DNA of 64,000 nt, taken from contig CAJTZX010000007.1 in the NCBI GenBank assembly GCA_910584345.1, forward strand, positions 30,787 through 94,786. Reading direction: 5' to 3'. The notes below the pieces were generated by a model. It did no database searches and was not told where the DNA came from. It saw nothing but the letters and a program-made list of their open reading frames with translations. This stretch comes from an uncultured Eubacterium sp. Lineage in GTDB: Bacteria > Bacillota > Clostridia > Lachnospirales > Lachnospiraceae. Each line of letters begins with the position of its first letter. The first letter of the stretch is position 1. The position numbers and the translations under genes were made by a program. Below, one piece after another: positions 36,437 through 44,582 of this stretch.

Positions 36437-37336
36437 ATGAAGACAGCATATGCCTGGCTTGTAGTGAACGGATTTATTGAGTCGGAAAAATTCAGACAGA
36501 TTTTTTCATGGTTAGTAGAAGCAGCTGAAAAACAACAATGCATACTGGAAATAAAGACCAATACACAGCTGTTGCCAAAGCTTGTAATGGGAGAAGAAGA
36601 ATTGCTGACAAGCTGCAGAAGGCCGCAGTTTGTTATTTTCTGGGATAAGGATGTCCGTTTGGCAAGGCTGCTGGAAAAGCTGGGACTGCGCTTGTTTAAT
36701 TGCGCACAGAGCATCGAAATCTGTGATGACAAAGCAAGGACACATTTAGAGCTTTTGGATCAAAAAATTCGAATGCCAAAAACAATCATTGCGCCGAAAA
36801 CCTTTCGGATGGAAGGTTATCCGAATCTGGATTTTTTGCAACAGATAGAAAGCCAGCTTGGTTTTCCTATGGTAGTTAAGGAATGTTACGGCTCTTTTGG
36901 ACAGCAGGTATGGCTGGTTCCTAACGAAAAAGAATTGTCAGATTGCTTGCGCGGCATTCAAAACCGCCCGTTTTTATTCCAGGAATATATAGCGGCTTCT
37001 AAGGGGAGCGATATTCGGATACAGATGGTCGGTACGGAGGCGGTAGCAGCGATGCACCGTTATCATGCGCATGATTTTCGTGCCAACATTACAAATGGGG
37101 GAAGTATGGAAGCCTGCCAGCCGAATGATGCACAGCTTAAAATGGCGAAAAAGGTGATGGAGACATTAAAGCTGGATTTTGCAGGCGTGGATATTTTATT
37201 TGGAGAACATGGCGAACCAGTGTTGTGTGAAGTCAATTCAAATGCTCATTTTATAAATATATGGAAATGTACAGGGGTAAATGTGGCGGATGCGATTGTT
37301 GAGTATTGTTTGAGGAATATACGAGTGCTTTCATAA
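36437..37336 (+). CDS. ATP-grasp ligase, RimK-like (first of two)
   Basis: 299 residues with an N-terminal pre-ATP-grasp fold (about 1-100) and an ATP-grasp core: LGFPMVVKECYGSFGQQVWL (ATP-binding Lys and small-residue loop), FLFQEYIAASKGSDIRIQ, then FAGVDILFGEHGEPVLCEVN with metal ligands Glu and Asn in EVNSNAHF. These enzymes join a carboxylate to an amine through an acyl phosphate; RimK members add Glu residues to peptides or small molecules. A GGAGGG site precedes ATG 36437. It begins a small operon with a second ATP-grasp and a Cys-rich protein. The substrate is unknown. Confidence 0.8.
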   Translation: MKTAYAWLVVNGFIESEKFRQIFSWLVEAAEKQQCILEIKTNTQLLPKLVMGEEELLTSCRRPQFVIFWDKDVRLARLLEKLGLRLFNCAQSIEICDDKARTHLELLDQKIRMPKTIIAPKTFRMEGYPNLDFLQQIESQLGFPMVVKECYGSFGQQVWLVPNEKELSDCLRGIQNRPFLFQEYIAASKGSDIRIQMVGTEAVAAMHRYHAHDFRANITNGGSMEACQPNDAQLKMAKKVMETLKLDFAGVDILFGEHGEPVLCEVNSNAHFINIWKCTGVNVADAIVEYCLRNIRVLS

Positions 37337-37351
37337 ATGGAGAGATGAGAT

Positions 37352-37453
37352 ATGGGGATATATGAGATCGGTTGTTTAGATATGTCTATTTACAAATGTA
37401 TTAGTAAAGAAATTCAATTATTCCGGGTTGGGAAATCAGTGATGAACGATTAA
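37352..37453 (+). pseudogene. 33-codon remnant resembling the start of a PBECR-type toxin/nuclease
   Basis: Between the two ATP-grasp genes, ATG 37352 opens a 33-codon frame whose first part reads MGIYEIGCLDMSIYKCISKE. This recalls the start of phage- and mobile-element proteins with the pattern IGxLDxxIYKCIxxxIxTDEVIITDE. Directly after, a different frame gives EISDERLKKEQ, as expected if the rest were frameshifted and deleted. It may be a decayed gene, or a genuine small peptide. No closing evidence. Confidence 0.3.
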
Positions 37454-37470
37454 AAAAGGAGCAGTTGTAT

Positions 37471-38409
37471 ATGAATAAGAGACAAAAAATATTGAATGGA
37501 TGGATTTTATATTCAAATCGTGACAGTGGCATAAATATGCATTATGTCAATCTTTATCGAAAAGCATGTGAAAAGTGTGGAATGAACGTAAGATTTGGTG
37601 TCTATGACCCTGAATTGCTGTCAGCAGGGTTAAAAGCCTGCCAGATAGAAGGTGAGGCAGAAAAGGACTTGCCGCAGTTTGTAATTAACCGTACGAGAGA
37701 CGATCAGCTTGCAGAACGGTTAGAATCATATGGAATCCATGTGTTTAACTCGTCATTTCTTACAAGGTTGGGCAACGATAAATCTGAAGCATATCGTTAC
37801 ATGCAACAGAGAAATGTTCCTATCATGCCTACGATTTATGGATTGCAAGTACCGCCGCATTGGTATCCGGCAGTTGTGAAATCTTGTGACGGGCATGGTG
37901 GCACTGAGGTTTTTTTGCTTCGGAATGAAACAGAATGGGAACAGTGGAAAGCGAGTATAAATCAGAACAAACAGGATAAACAGAACAGAAAGCGGTATGT
38001 GGTACAGCAGGCAGCCTCCTGTTTAGGGAGAGATCTACGTGTATATGTTGTTGGAAATAAAATAAAAGCAGCCGTTTTGCGGACATCACAGACAGATTTT
38101 CGCAGTAATTATTGTCTGGGCGGAAATGTGCAGATGTATCAGCTTTCCATGGAAGAACAAAAGCTTGCAGAACATGTGATACAGGAGCTTTCGATTGGAA
38201 TGGCCGGAATCGATTTTGTCTTTCATAAGGGCCGGATGATATTTAACGAAATCGAAGATGTGGCAGGTGCGAGGAGCTTGTATTCTCTGACAGATTATGA
38301 TATTGTTGATGATTATATAAGTTATATACAGGAGGAGCTTTCTTATGTCAAAAGTTCAAACGGAAAAACGAATCTGCAAGAAATGTCTGTTAAGAGATCT
38401 TGCCGCTGA
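37471..38409 (+). CDS. ATP-grasp ligase (second), variant metal site
   Basis: 312 residues. N-terminal substrate-type domain with LNGWILYSNRDSGINMHYVN, then an ATP-grasp core: WYPAVVKSCDGHGGTEVFLL, VVQQAASCLGRDLRVYVVGN, and MAGIDFVFHKGRMIFNEIED. In the last motif the usual ExN pair is replaced by EIED, so metal binding may differ or use the acidic residues. It is clearly related to but diverged from the gene at 36437. TTG 37465 is possible, but AAGGAG nine bases before ATG 37471 supports that start. Its last 65 bases overlap the DUF6171 gene in another frame, giving tight coupling. Confidence 0.75.
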   Translation: MNKRQKILNGWILYSNRDSGINMHYVNLYRKACEKCGMNVRFGVYDPELLSAGLKACQIEGEAEKDLPQFVINRTRDDQLAERLESYGIHVFNSSFLTRLGNDKSEAYRYMQQRNVPIMPTIYGLQVPPHWYPAVVKSCDGHGGTEVFLLRNETEWEQWKASINQNKQDKQNRKRYVVQQAASCLGRDLRVYVVGNKIKAAVLRTSQTDFRSNYCLGGNVQMYQLSMEEQKLAEHVIQELSIGMAGIDFVFHKGRMIFNEIEDVAGARSLYSLTDYDIVDDYISYIQEELSYVKSSNGKTNLQEMSVKRSCR

Positions 38410-38605
38410 GGATCAGAAAGACATCAAAAGATATCTGGACGCAATCAAACGGCAGGACCGGGTAGATGGGCAAGTGTATGAACAACGGCTTGCCGTTTGT
38501 AAAGAATGCGACAGACTCTATGAAGCTACCTGCCAGGCATGCGGCTGCTATGTAGAGCTTCGGGCAGCAATCAGGCATGGCAGATGCCCTTATAAAAAAT
38601 GGTAA
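38345..38605 (+). CDS. Cys-rich small protein, DUF6171-like
   Basis: 86 residues with clustered cysteines: ICKKCLL near the N-terminus, CKECDRLYEATCQACGCYVE in the middle and RCPYKKW at the end. These would bind one or two zinc ions; the pattern matches what I know as DUF6171 in Lachnospiraceae. GGAGGAG before ATG 38345 lies inside the second ATP-grasp gene, so the proteins are made together. It could be a substrate, adaptor or chaperone of the ligases; nothing in the sequence decides. It ends 10 bases from the convergent regulator gene, with no terminator between. Confidence 0.65.
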   Translation: MSKVQTEKRICKKCLLRDLAAEDQKDIKRYLDAIKRQDRVDGQVYEQRLAVCKECDRLYEATCQACGCYVELRAAIRHGRCPYKKW

Positions 38606-38615
38606 GAATGCTATG

Positions 38616-39542
38616 TTAGGACAATCCATCTACAGGAGTATAATGGATACTGACTTTGATATCTTGTCCGTAGTTGCCAAAGCCTTTTCCGTAAATTGTA
38701 AGGCCGCCGACATTTTCTGCATCATCGTCCACACCCAGACGCAGCTTAATCATACTATTGCTGTTTAGGTGAAAATCGTGGATTGTCTTATCTGAAATCT
38801 GCAGTCCATCAATAAAAGTTCCTTTATGATTAATTACAAGCATTTTCAGCAGTCCATACTGGTTCCAGTTCGGAAACCACCAGTCAGGGGTAAAGATGCC
38901 TCGAACGTCACCAAAATCGCCGGGAGATGTCCATTTGCCGATAAAAACATCATTTAAATAAAAACTGATATCGGACAGCCAGTTATTGTTTGAACCAGGC
39001 GCTTCGGAACTTAGCTCGGCAGAAATAACAATTTGTGTAATTCGCTGTGTATATGGGATAAAGTTTGGGATCATATATTCTACGTATCCTTTGGTAAACC
39101 AGAGGATATCTGCATCATAACGTCCCGGATGTGCAAAATACCGTGTATCGTCCACTTCTCCTATCAAGCGTTGGTCGGAGGCGAGGCCGCAGGTAGGAAA
39201 TACCTGATAATTCGAAAAATGCCCCACCTTTAATTCCGTATTATAAACATTTTCCTCAACGGTAGGATTGCTGATTTCGATCAACACCTTATCAAGTTGA
39301 AGAGAACAGAGCTTTTGGTTCCCATGACTGGCAGATTCATTTGAGGTATTGACGATCCCGCATGCTTCCAGTTTTTTGATATGGTTTGTTAATGCGCCGT
39401 TCGTGATGTTTAGTCTGGTTGCCAGTTCATTCATATTCATGTATTTGTTTGCGATGAGCAGCTTGATGATTTCTATCCGTACTTCAGAGCCGAGCGCTTT
39501 AAAAAATTCAAGTCCGTCATCCAGCGATTCAATGTGTAGCAT
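38616..39542 (-). CDS. ArsR-type HTH regulator fused to a sugar-binding-like beta domain
   Basis: 308 residues. The N-terminal winged helix (about 1-85) reads FFKALGSEVRIEIIKLLIAN and LNITNGALTNHIKKLEACGI, an ArsR-like DNA-binding domain. The remainder (about 110-308) is beta-rich with many aromatic residues (YFAHPGRYDADILWF, DWWFPNWNQYG, INHKGTFIDGLQ), resembling a jelly-roll carbohydrate-binding domain. It is divergent from the arabinoside importer and hydrolases, so it most likely senses arabinose or an oligosaccharide and controls them. Extra upstream codons to 39566 exist; GGGGG seven bases before ATG 39540-39542 favours this start. Confidence 0.75.
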   Translation of the reverse strand: MLHIESLDDGLEFFKALGSEVRIEIIKLLIANKYMNMNELATRLNITNGALTNHIKKLEACGIVNTSNESASHGNQKLCSLQLDKVLIEISNPTVEENVYNTELKVGHFSNYQVFPTCGLASDQRLIGEVDDTRYFAHPGRYDADILWFTKGYVEYMIPNFIPYTQRITQIVISAELSSEAPGSNNNWLSDISFYLNDVFIGKWTSPGDFGDVRGIFTPDWWFPNWNQYGLLKMLVINHKGTFIDGLQISDKTIHDFHLNSNSMIKLRLGVDDDAENVGGLTIYGKGFGNYGQDIKVSIHYTPVDGLS

Positions 39543-39718
39543 ATTATTTTCCCCCGTGAAAAGCAAATCTCATTACTAACCCCTATCCTATCACTAACAG
39601 TATATCGGAAAAGCTGAATTGCGTCAATCCTTTATGAAATCGAAAAATAATTCTAAAAAAACTAAACAAATGGCTTGTTACAAAATCTTCCAAAATACTA
39701 CAAAGGCAAAATCTACAA

Positions 39719-39750
39719 TTTTCAAAAAAATCAACCCATTTTTTTGAAAA
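39719..39750. promoter_or_regulatory. Perfect inverted repeat, candidate operator
   Basis: TTTTCAAAAAAAT (39719-39731) and ATTTTTTTGAAAA (39738-39750) are exact inverses around CAACCC. Position between divergent regulator and target genes suggests an operator for the ArsR-like regulator. Confidence 0.5.
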
Positions 39751-39829
39751 ATAGTAACAAAAAATAGCTTGACTTTTTTAACATATTTCACAAACATCTA
39801 AAATAGTATAGCAAAATCTAAAATAAATA

Positions 39830-39858
39830 TTGACAAAATATAAAAAATATAATAATCT
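39830..39858 (+). promoter_or_regulatory. Promoter of the arabinoside importer operon
   Basis: TTGACA (39830-39835), 17 bases, TAATCT (39853-39858). TATAAT overlaps at 39848 but would give only 12 bases of spacing. Confidence 0.55.
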
Positions 39859-39921
39859 ACAGTCATGAAGTTAGAGAGCTGATTTCAAATTTAAGGGATT
39901 TTCAAAACAGGAGGGAAAGCA

Positions 39922-41406
39922 ATGAAAAAGAAATTAGTAAGCGCATTATTGTGTGCAACAATGGTTGCCGGATGTCTGACATTTGCAGGCTGCGGCGGTG
40001 GTGACGACAGCAGCAGTACATCTGATAACAGCAATGCAGCAGACGATGGTGCAGATGCTTCAAATGATGATGCGAACGCAGCAGATGACAATGCAGACGC
40101 TTCAAGCGCAGACGGTGAAGGGGAATCCGGTACAGAGGAAGCGATAGATTTCTCCGGTACATTTGGTGATGAGAATGGTACGAAGCTGTCTATGTGGACA
40201 TTCGTAGATGTTCATGCAACTTTCTATGGCAAAATGGTTGATATGTGGAACGAGAAGAATCCAGACAAAACAATTTCTCTGGAAGCAACCGCTTATCCAT
40301 TCGCTGATATGCATCAGAAATTGTTAATGTCCTTCCAGGCAGGTGAAGGTGCACCAGATATCGTGGACGTTGAAGTTGGACAGTTTCCAAATGTAGTTGA
40401 AGGTGTAGATACTTGGTTATATCCACTGGATGATGCAATGGCACCATACAAAGACGATATAGTTCAGGCTCGTTTGGAAGTGTATATGGGATCTGACGGA
40501 CATTACTATGGCGCACCATTCCATGTAGGCGCAACAGTTATGTACTATAATCTGGCAGAGCTTGAAAAATATGACATTAAGCAGGAAGACATTGATGCAA
40601 TTGTAACATGGGATGATTGGAAAGCTCTCGGTAAAAAATATGTGGAAGCACGTGGGGAAGAAGGCAAATTCTGGACCAGTGTAGATACAGGCGGTACGGA
40701 CTGGATCTGGATTGCAATGGCAGAACATGGCGAGGACTGGACAGGTACATTTGAAGAACCAGCAAATGTACAGCTGGATTCTGTAAAGAAGATGCTTGAG
40801 TTTGAAAAAGGTATGCTGGATGAAGGCATTGCAGAAGTTTCACCGGATGGCCAGATCGACGTTGACGCAGGTACATCTAATATTTTAGATCATAATATCG
40901 TAGCATTCCCGAAAGCTATGTGGTATATGTCCAGATTCCTGGATAAGATGCCGGATGAAAAAGGCAACTGGTATATCGCTCCGTGTCCAGTATTTGAAGC
41001 AGGACAGCCACGCTCTGTAGGTATCGGCGGTACTGGTACGGTAGTTACACAACAGTCTGCAAATAAAGAACTGGCAGCAGATTTTGTATGTTTTGCAAAA
41101 ATGTCTCCGGAAGGCTGTCAGGTTATTTGGGATGATCTTGGATTTGATGTATGTAACACTTCTCTGTGGGATAATGATGAATTTGCTCACAATAAAGATA
41201 ACAAATATAATACATTCTTCCGCAATATGCCGTATGACGTATTAAATGAGATTAAAGATGAGATTGGCAAGATTAATATTTTGAAAGCAACAACAATCAT
41301 CGGCGAGCAGTTTAACCTGACTTCTTTCAATGAGATTTTAGAAGAAGGCAGAGATATTGACGAAGTATTACAGGAAGCTCAGGATGCAATTGATTTGGAG
41401 CAGTAA
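39922..41406 (+). CDS. Sugar ABC transporter substrate-binding lipoprotein
   Basis: 494 residues. A lipoprotein signal peptide with lipobox TFAGC places the lipidated Cys at 24. A low-complexity Asp/Ala/Asn/Ser linker (about 28-72) tethers a family 1 solute-binding domain: KLSMWTFVDVHATFYGKMVD, FQAGEGAPDIVDVEVGQFP, YYGAPFHVGATVMYYN and GIGGTGTVVTQQS. The neighbouring GH43 and GH51 enzymes point to arabinose-containing oligosaccharides. CAGGAGGGA precedes ATG 39922. A hairpin at 41484-41514 just after it probably keeps its expression above that of the permeases, usual for such operons. Confidence 0.88.
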   Translation: MKKKLVSALLCATMVAGCLTFAGCGGGDDSSSTSDNSNAADDGADASNDDANAADDNADASSADGEGESGTEEAIDFSGTFGDENGTKLSMWTFVDVHATFYGKMVDMWNEKNPDKTISLEATAYPFADMHQKLLMSFQAGEGAPDIVDVEVGQFPNVVEGVDTWLYPLDDAMAPYKDDIVQARLEVYMGSDGHYYGAPFHVGATVMYYNLAELEKYDIKQEDIDAIVTWDDWKALGKKYVEARGEEGKFWTSVDTGGTDWIWIAMAEHGEDWTGTFEEPANVQLDSVKKMLEFEKGMLDEGIAEVSPDGQIDVDAGTSNILDHNIVAFPKAMWYMSRFLDKMPDEKGNWYIAPCPVFEAGQPRSVGIGGTGTVVTQQSANKELAADFVCFAKMSPEGCQVIWDDLGFDVCNTSLWDNDEFAHNKDNKYNTFFRNMPYDVLNEIKDEIGKINILKATTIIGEQFNLTSFNEILEEGRDIDEVLQEAQDAIDLEQ

Positions 41407-41446
41407 ATACATATTGTGTAATTGGCAACAGTGACGGATTTTGATA

Positions 41447-41475
41447 GGTAACAGTGAAGGTATCTGAGCTGTTGC
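41447..41475. repeat. Dispersed mini-palindrome, copy at 41.4 kb
   Basis: GGTAACAGTGAAG followed by CTGAGCTGTTGC, with a related half GGCAACAGTGACGG at 41423. Its right arm equals that of the 12.9-kb copy. Confidence 0.5.
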
Positions 41476-41483
41476 ATGGATGG

Positions 41484-41517
41484 AAATGCCTGAGAGCCTG
41501 ATTCTCAGGCATTTTCT
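41484..41517 (+). terminator. Intra-operon terminator/attenuator after the binding protein
   Basis: AAATGCCTGAGA (41484-41495) pairs perfectly with TCTCAGGCATTT (41503-41514), then TCTTTC. Confidence 0.75.
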
Positions 41518-41550
41518 TTCATTATTATCTAAGGGAGAGGAGAGAGGAAC

Positions 41551-42459
41551 GTGAAAAAGCAGAATATCTTTCAAAAATTTTTATATTCCCAGAAGGTAGC
41601 GCCATATGTATTTGTATTGCCGTTTTTATTAAGTTTTTGTATCTTCTGGATTTATCCGTTGTGCAGTACGGTAGTTATGAGTTTTCAGGAAATTAAACCG
41701 GCTGGTACGGAATGGGTTGGAACGGCTAACTATGGTAAACTGTTAAAGGATACTGTGTTCCATACAGCAATTGGGAACAGCTTTTTGTATATGATTCTTA
41801 CATTAGTATTGCTGATTCCATTTCCAATGCTGTTTGCAGCGTTGATGGACAGTCGTCTGGTTAAGGCGAAGGGGCTTTGGAAAGCCATCCTGTATATGCC
41901 GTCTTTAACGTCCGTTGTTATTTCCGGTACATTATTCCGTTTTATGTTTACAGAAATGAAAACAGGGCAGATGAACTTAATTATGCAGGCTTTGGGGCAG
42001 CAGCCGATTGCATGGCTGAAAATCAAAGGGACTGCTTATGTTGCACTGCTGATGCTTGCCTGTTGGAGATGGACGGGTGTAAATATGCTTTATTTCCTGT
42101 CCGGATTGAAAGGGATTGATACAAGCTTATATGAATCTGCAGAGATTGACGGAGCGACTTCCTGGAAGCGGTTTTGGTATATTACACTTCCGCTACTGAA
42201 ACCGACGACCGTTTATGTATGTACGATTTCAGTATATGCAGGTCTTGCAATGTTCCTGGAGTCCTTCATGTTATGGCCAGGAAACACATCGCCAAAGAAT
42301 ATCGGTCTTACTATCGTAGGTTATCTGTACCGTCGTGGTATTGAAAAGAATCAGATGGGTTATGCTTCTGCAGTCGGTCTCGTGCTATTAGTAATTGCGC
42401 TTATTATTAATATGATACAGTTAGTTATGACTGGTACGTTTAAGAAGGAGGAGAGGTAA
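41551..42459 (+). CDS. Sugar ABC transporter permease, MalF/UgpA type
   Basis: 302-residue membrane protein with six helices. N-terminal YVFVLPFLLSFCIFWIYPL is typical of the family. The EAA loop that contacts the ATPase reads YESAEIDGATSWKRFWYITL PLLKP (about residues 190-214). It uses a GTG start behind GGAGAGGA. It stops one base before the next permease starts, so the two are coupled and form the membrane channel. No ATPase is encoded in the locus; such importers in Firmicutes use a shared MsmK-type ATPase. Confidence 0.9.
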   Translation: MKKQNIFQKFLYSQKVAPYVFVLPFLLSFCIFWIYPLCSTVVMSFQEIKPAGTEWVGTANYGKLLKDTVFHTAIGNSFLYMILTLVLLIPFPMLFAALMDSRLVKAKGLWKAILYMPSLTSVVISGTLFRFMFTEMKTGQMNLIMQALGQQPIAWLKIKGTAYVALLMLACWRWTGVNMLYFLSGLKGIDTSLYESAEIDGATSWKRFWYITLPLLKPTTVYVCTISVYAGLAMFLESFMLWPGNTSPKNIGLTIVGYLYRRGIEKNQMGYASAVGLVLLVIALIINMIQLVMTGTFKKEER

Positions 42460-43332
42460 ATGGCTAATACAAAATCAGAACAGGTTGGCGGTACAAAAAC
42501 GACAGTCCTGACTGTGATTTCTACAGGGCTCTTCGTTCTTGTAAGCTCGATTATAGTATTTCCTGTACTTGCCGGTTTCCTCGCATCTTTCCGGCCAGGC
42601 CAGGAGCTGTTCCGTAGGGGTTTGTCGTTAAACTTAGACTTTTCTACGATGACGTTGAAAAATTATCAATATATTTTCAGCGGCAATTCGGATTCATTAA
42701 AGTATTTGAACTCGTTTAAGAACAGTTTGTTTTTAACATTTGTTACGGTAGTGGCTACATTGGTTGTTTGCTATTTTATAGCATACGGAATTTCCATGTA
42801 TGAATTTAAACTTCGTAATGTGTTGTTTTTCCTCGTAATTGCAACGATGATGGTTCCTTTTGAAATTCTGATGCTTCCTTTATATCAGGAAATCATTAAA
42901 TTAAACCTTACAGATACAACATGGGGCGTTGTGTTACCTGGTGTATGCGGTGCTTCAACGATCTTTTTCTTCCGTCAGTATATGATCGGTCTGCCGAAAG
43001 AATTGTTGGAAGCAGGACGTATTGACGGGGCAAGTGAGTATGGTATTTGTACAAAAATTATGCTTCCAATTGTAAAGCCGGCATTTGCTTCTATGGCGAT
43101 CTTAACATCCATGGGTTCTTGGAACAACCTGTTATGGCCGATGCTTGTTTACAGAAGTCAGGCAAAATTTACACTTCCGGTGTATTTGAATGGACTTTTG
43201 AATCCATATGGAAACAACTACGATATCCTGATTGCAGGGTCTATGTTTTCCATTATACCAGTATTAGCCGTATTCCTTTGCTTCCAGAGCTACTTTATTG
43301 AGGGTATGGTTGCCGGTGCGGTTAAGGGATAA
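42460..43332 (+). CDS. Sugar ABC transporter permease, MalG/UgpE type
   Basis: 290 residues, six helices. Family features include FPVLAGFLASFRPGQELF after helix 1, TMMVPFEILMLPLYQEI, and the EAA loop LEAGRIDGASEYGICTKIML. AAGGAGGAGAGG before ATG 42460 overlaps the end of the partner gene. Together with the upstream permease and lipoprotein it imports an arabinose-type sugar (inferred from neighbours). The sequence 3' of it holds a strong hairpin at 43427. Confidence 0.9.
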   Translation: MANTKSEQVGGTKTTVLTVISTGLFVLVSSIIVFPVLAGFLASFRPGQELFRRGLSLNLDFSTMTLKNYQYIFSGNSDSLKYLNSFKNSLFLTFVTVVATLVVCYFIAYGISMYEFKLRNVLFFLVIATMMVPFEILMLPLYQEIIKLNLTDTTWGVVLPGVCGASTIFFFRQYMIGLPKELLEAGRIDGASEYGICTKIMLPIVKPAFASMAILTSMGSWNNLLWPMLVYRSQAKFTLPVYLNGLLNPYGNNYDILIAGSMFSIIPVLAVFLCFQSYFIEGMVAGAVKG

Positions 43333-43426
43333 GAGTCAGATGTCAGTTTTGTACGTTTGAATTGACAGAGAAAATTATATCAGCTTTTCTATACATAGGA
43401 ATGGGTATTGATTTGCTTCGGGCAGC

Positions 43427-43490
43427 GGCCAGTCGATGTCGGTGAGATTTAAAACGACCGGTATCGACTGGGGCTGGCCGTTCTTTTTTG
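43427..43490 (+). terminator. Long hairpin between permease and GH43 gene
   Basis: GGCCAG (43427-43432) pairs with CTGGCC, and CCAGTCGATGTCGGT with ACCGGTATCGACTGG, followed by GTTCTTTTTTGG. It is a good terminator; GH43 expression would then need read-through or its own promoter. Confidence 0.65.
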
Positions 43491-43549
43491 GCAATATGGG
43501 ATTTATCAGGGTTTTGCATAAGTTTTGTGAAGGAAAGAAGGGAATTGAA

Positions 43550-44503
43550 ATGGATACAAAATTAAAGTATAATGAACCATGGATTCTGCAGAGAGCAGAT
43601 CCTTATGTGTACAGACATACGGATGGATGGTATTATTTTACGGCATCTGTGCCGGCTTATGACGGTATCTGTCTGCGCAGAGCAAAAAGCCTGGCAGAGC
43701 TTCCGCAGGCTGAAGAGGTGGAAGTGTGGCATAAACATGAAGAAGGTCCGATGAGCATTCACATCTGGGCGCCTGAGCTGCATTATTTAGATGGAAAATG
43801 GTATATTTATTATGCAGGAGGCGATAAAGACGATGTGTGGGCGATTCGGCCGTATGTTTTGGAGTGTGAAGGCGATGATCCGCTGAAAGATCCATGGAAA
43901 GAGCTTGGAAAGATGAAGCGTGCACCCGAAGATGAATTTTCGTTTGAAGCATTTTCGTTAGATGCGACAGTGTTTGAAAATAAAGGTGAGTATTATTATG
44001 TATGGGCAGAAAAAGTCGGTGTCGGCAAACAAATTTCTAATTTGTACATTGCAAAGATGGAACATCCGCATCAGCTGAAAACGGTGCAGGTGTTATTGAC
44101 CACACCGGACTATGACTGGGAGCGTATTGGGTTTTGGGTAAATGAAGGAGCGGCTGTGATTAAACACGGCAATAAACTCTTTTTGACCTATTCTGCCAGT
44201 GAAACGGGAGAGCATTATTGCATGGGAATGCTGACAGCAGATATGGATGCGGATTTGCTGGACCCATTGTCATGGAAAAAAGAGCGGTATCCGGTACTTG
44301 AAACAGATGCTTCTAAAAATATTTTTGGGCCTGGACATAATTCATTTACCACAGATGAAGAAGGAAATGATATCATGGTGTACCATCTGCGTACGGAAGC
44401 AAGAATCGAAGGAAATCCACTGTATAATCCGAATCGTCATGCCTGTCTGATGAAAATTCGCTGGGATGATGAGGGAAGACCTGTATTTTCTTATGATGAG
44501 TAG
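43550..44503 (+). CDS. Glycoside hydrolase family 43 (arabinofuranosidase/xylosidase type)
   Basis: 317-residue five-bladed propeller enzyme, cytoplasmic (no signal). Blade motif with general-base Asp: ILQRADPYVYRHTDGWYYF. The pKa-tuning Asp is in FEAFSLDATVFENKGEYY, and the general-acid Glu in GFWVNEGAAVIKHGNKLFL. Late motif NIFGPGHNSFT is conserved. It would cleave arabinose (or xylose) from imported oligosaccharides. A longer frame from 43436 runs through the hairpin; AAGGAAAGAAGGG before ATG 43550 and the normal length support the shorter start. It is co-linear with GH51 80 bases downstream. Confidence 0.88.
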   Translation: MDTKLKYNEPWILQRADPYVYRHTDGWYYFTASVPAYDGICLRRAKSLAELPQAEEVEVWHKHEEGPMSIHIWAPELHYLDGKWYIYYAGGDKDDVWAIRPYVLECEGDDPLKDPWKELGKMKRAPEDEFSFEAFSLDATVFENKGEYYYVWAEKVGVGKQISNLYIAKMEHPHQLKTVQVLLTTPDYDWERIGFWVNEGAAVIKHGNKLFLTYSASETGEHYCMGMLTADMDADLLDPLSWKKERYPVLETDASKNIFGPGHNSFTTDEEGNDIMVYHLRTEARIEGNPLYNPNRHACLMKIRWDDEGRPVFSYDE

Positions 44504-44582
44504 CAGATGCACATTTGCCTGATGTCTGTAGATGTCTGTATCAGTAAGAATGAATGATAGAATGGATAAAAAGGAGATTTGA

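Larger units (their letters stand above)
39543..39921. other. 379-base divergent regulatory region of the arabinoside locus
   Basis: A very AT-rich gap between the regulator and importer genes. It contains a perfect 13-bp inverted repeat (39719-39750), the direct repeat GCAAAATCTA at 39706-39715 and again at 39811-39820, and the importer promoter. No gene. Confidence 0.6.

Noticed and set aside
39542..39922. CcpA cre site upstream of the arabinoside operon
   Set aside because: I could not find a convincing match to the cre consensus by eye.
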